A DNA stretch of 64,000 nt from assembly GCA_037355855.1 (NCBI GenBank), contig CM074766.1, positions 3,534,001 through 3,598,000 of the forward strand. The letters are read 5' to 3'. Below, in pieces: positions 63,600-64,000 of the stretch (positions are counted from its first letter, which is position 1; every line of letters starts with the position of its first letter). The notes under the pieces are model-generated. The model had not been told where the DNA came from, searched no databases, and was given only the letters and a program-made list of their open reading frames with translations. The translations under genes and the position numbers were made by a program. The stretch is from Pseudo-nitzschia pungens. Lineage: Eukaryota > Bacillariophyta > Bacillariophyceae > Bacillariales > Bacillariaceae.

Positions 63600-64000
63600 A
63601 GGGGGGACGACAGCAATCAGCAACGCATCGATAATACAGGGGGGACAGCAAGCAGCAAGCAACAGCAACATGTCGATAATACAGGGGGGGGACAGCAAGC
63701 AGCAAGCAGCAGCAACGCGTCGATAATACAGGGGGGGACAGCAAGCAGCAGCAACGCGTCGATAATACAGGGGGGACAGCAAGCAGCAAGCAGCAACGCG
63801 TCGATAATACAGTACACCAGGGGGGACAGCAAGCAGCAGCGAGCAGCAGCAACGCGTTGATAATACAGGGAGGACAGCAAGCAGCAGCAAGCAGCAGCAA
63901 CGCGTTGATAATACAGGGGGGACAGCAAGCAGCAAGCAGCAACACGTCGATAATACAGGGGGGACAGCAAGCAGCAAGCAGCAACGCGTCGATAATACAG
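63600..64000. repeat. satellite array 2, continues past window edge
   Basis: At least eight units of the same satellite as 62898-63150, starting after AATTAATACAGG and open at the right edge. Units differ mainly in the number of CAGCAAG steps and in ACGCGTCGAT versus ACGCGTTGAT. Confidence 0.93.

Noticed and set aside
63478..63984. Cys/Leu/Ala-rich ORFs such as LLAACCPPCIIDALLL
   Set aside because: Three overlapping frames of the satellite are all open, which is typical of repeats and not of a gene.
62800..64000. CRISPR array
   Set aside because: Repeats are contiguous with variable triplet tracts and no unique spacers, and the genome is eukaryotic; this is satellite DNA.

Overview
The window looks like nuclear DNA of a photosynthetic stramenopile, most likely a diatom. 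Host genes have short GT-AG introns of about 76 to 190 bp. Two host proteins start with a hydrophobic signal followed by an ASAF-like motif, which marks bipartite plastid presequences. One gene carries the diatom-expanded DUF6824 domain. The large repeat content includes Ty1/copia and Ty3/gypsy LTR retrotransposons, LINEs, and intergenic DNA rich in GTAA/TTAC/CCGG words. Species is not assignable by eye.

Layout. 1-2,400: the 5' part of an LTR element on the minus strand (open-ended gag-like ORF, minisatellite leader, LTR). 2,706-7,785: a 12-bp repeat, a frameshifted LINE with a duplicated 3' tail, and a MITE-like inverted-repeat element. 8,741-10,869: a two-exon gene for a secreted protein with a FAS1 domain. 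11,191-13,800: a decayed DDE transposon, a 3' gypsy fragment and a LINE fragment. 14,564-15,577: a plastid-targeted protein of unknown function. 18,312-24,541: a decayed gypsy element (TSD AACCA) with a LINE nested in its 5' LTR. 26,299-28,848: the DUF6824 protein. 30,549-39,115: a complete copia element (identical 95-bp LTRs, TSD TAGAG). 39,798-54,598: a gene-rich island with ORC1 (+), mnmG (-), a TRF4-type poly(A) polymerase (-) and a DUF4864-like protein (+). 56,332-62,613: a solo LTR and a complete gypsy element (189-bp LTRs, TSD CACTT). 62,898-64,000: two satellite arrays.

Most interesting signals. (1) ORC1 is about 2,260 residues and carries about six BAH-like modules ahead of the AAA+ ATPase; ordinary ORC1 has one. 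(2) Both structurally complete LTR elements encode gag and pol in a single frame interrupted by in-frame stops, which may be readthrough sites or C-to-T decay. (3) The two full-length gypsy elements have no recognisable tRNA primer-binding site; instead a perfect palindrome abuts the 5' LTR. The copia element instead matches a tRNA-iMet anticodon-loop (half-tRNA) primer. (4) The FAS1 and poly(A) polymerase catalytic folds are each split by long low-complexity insertions.

The host genes do not form a pathway cluster. ORC1 and mnmG converge with a 204-bp gap, and the poly(A) polymerase and DUF4864-like genes diverge from a shared 746-bp spacer.
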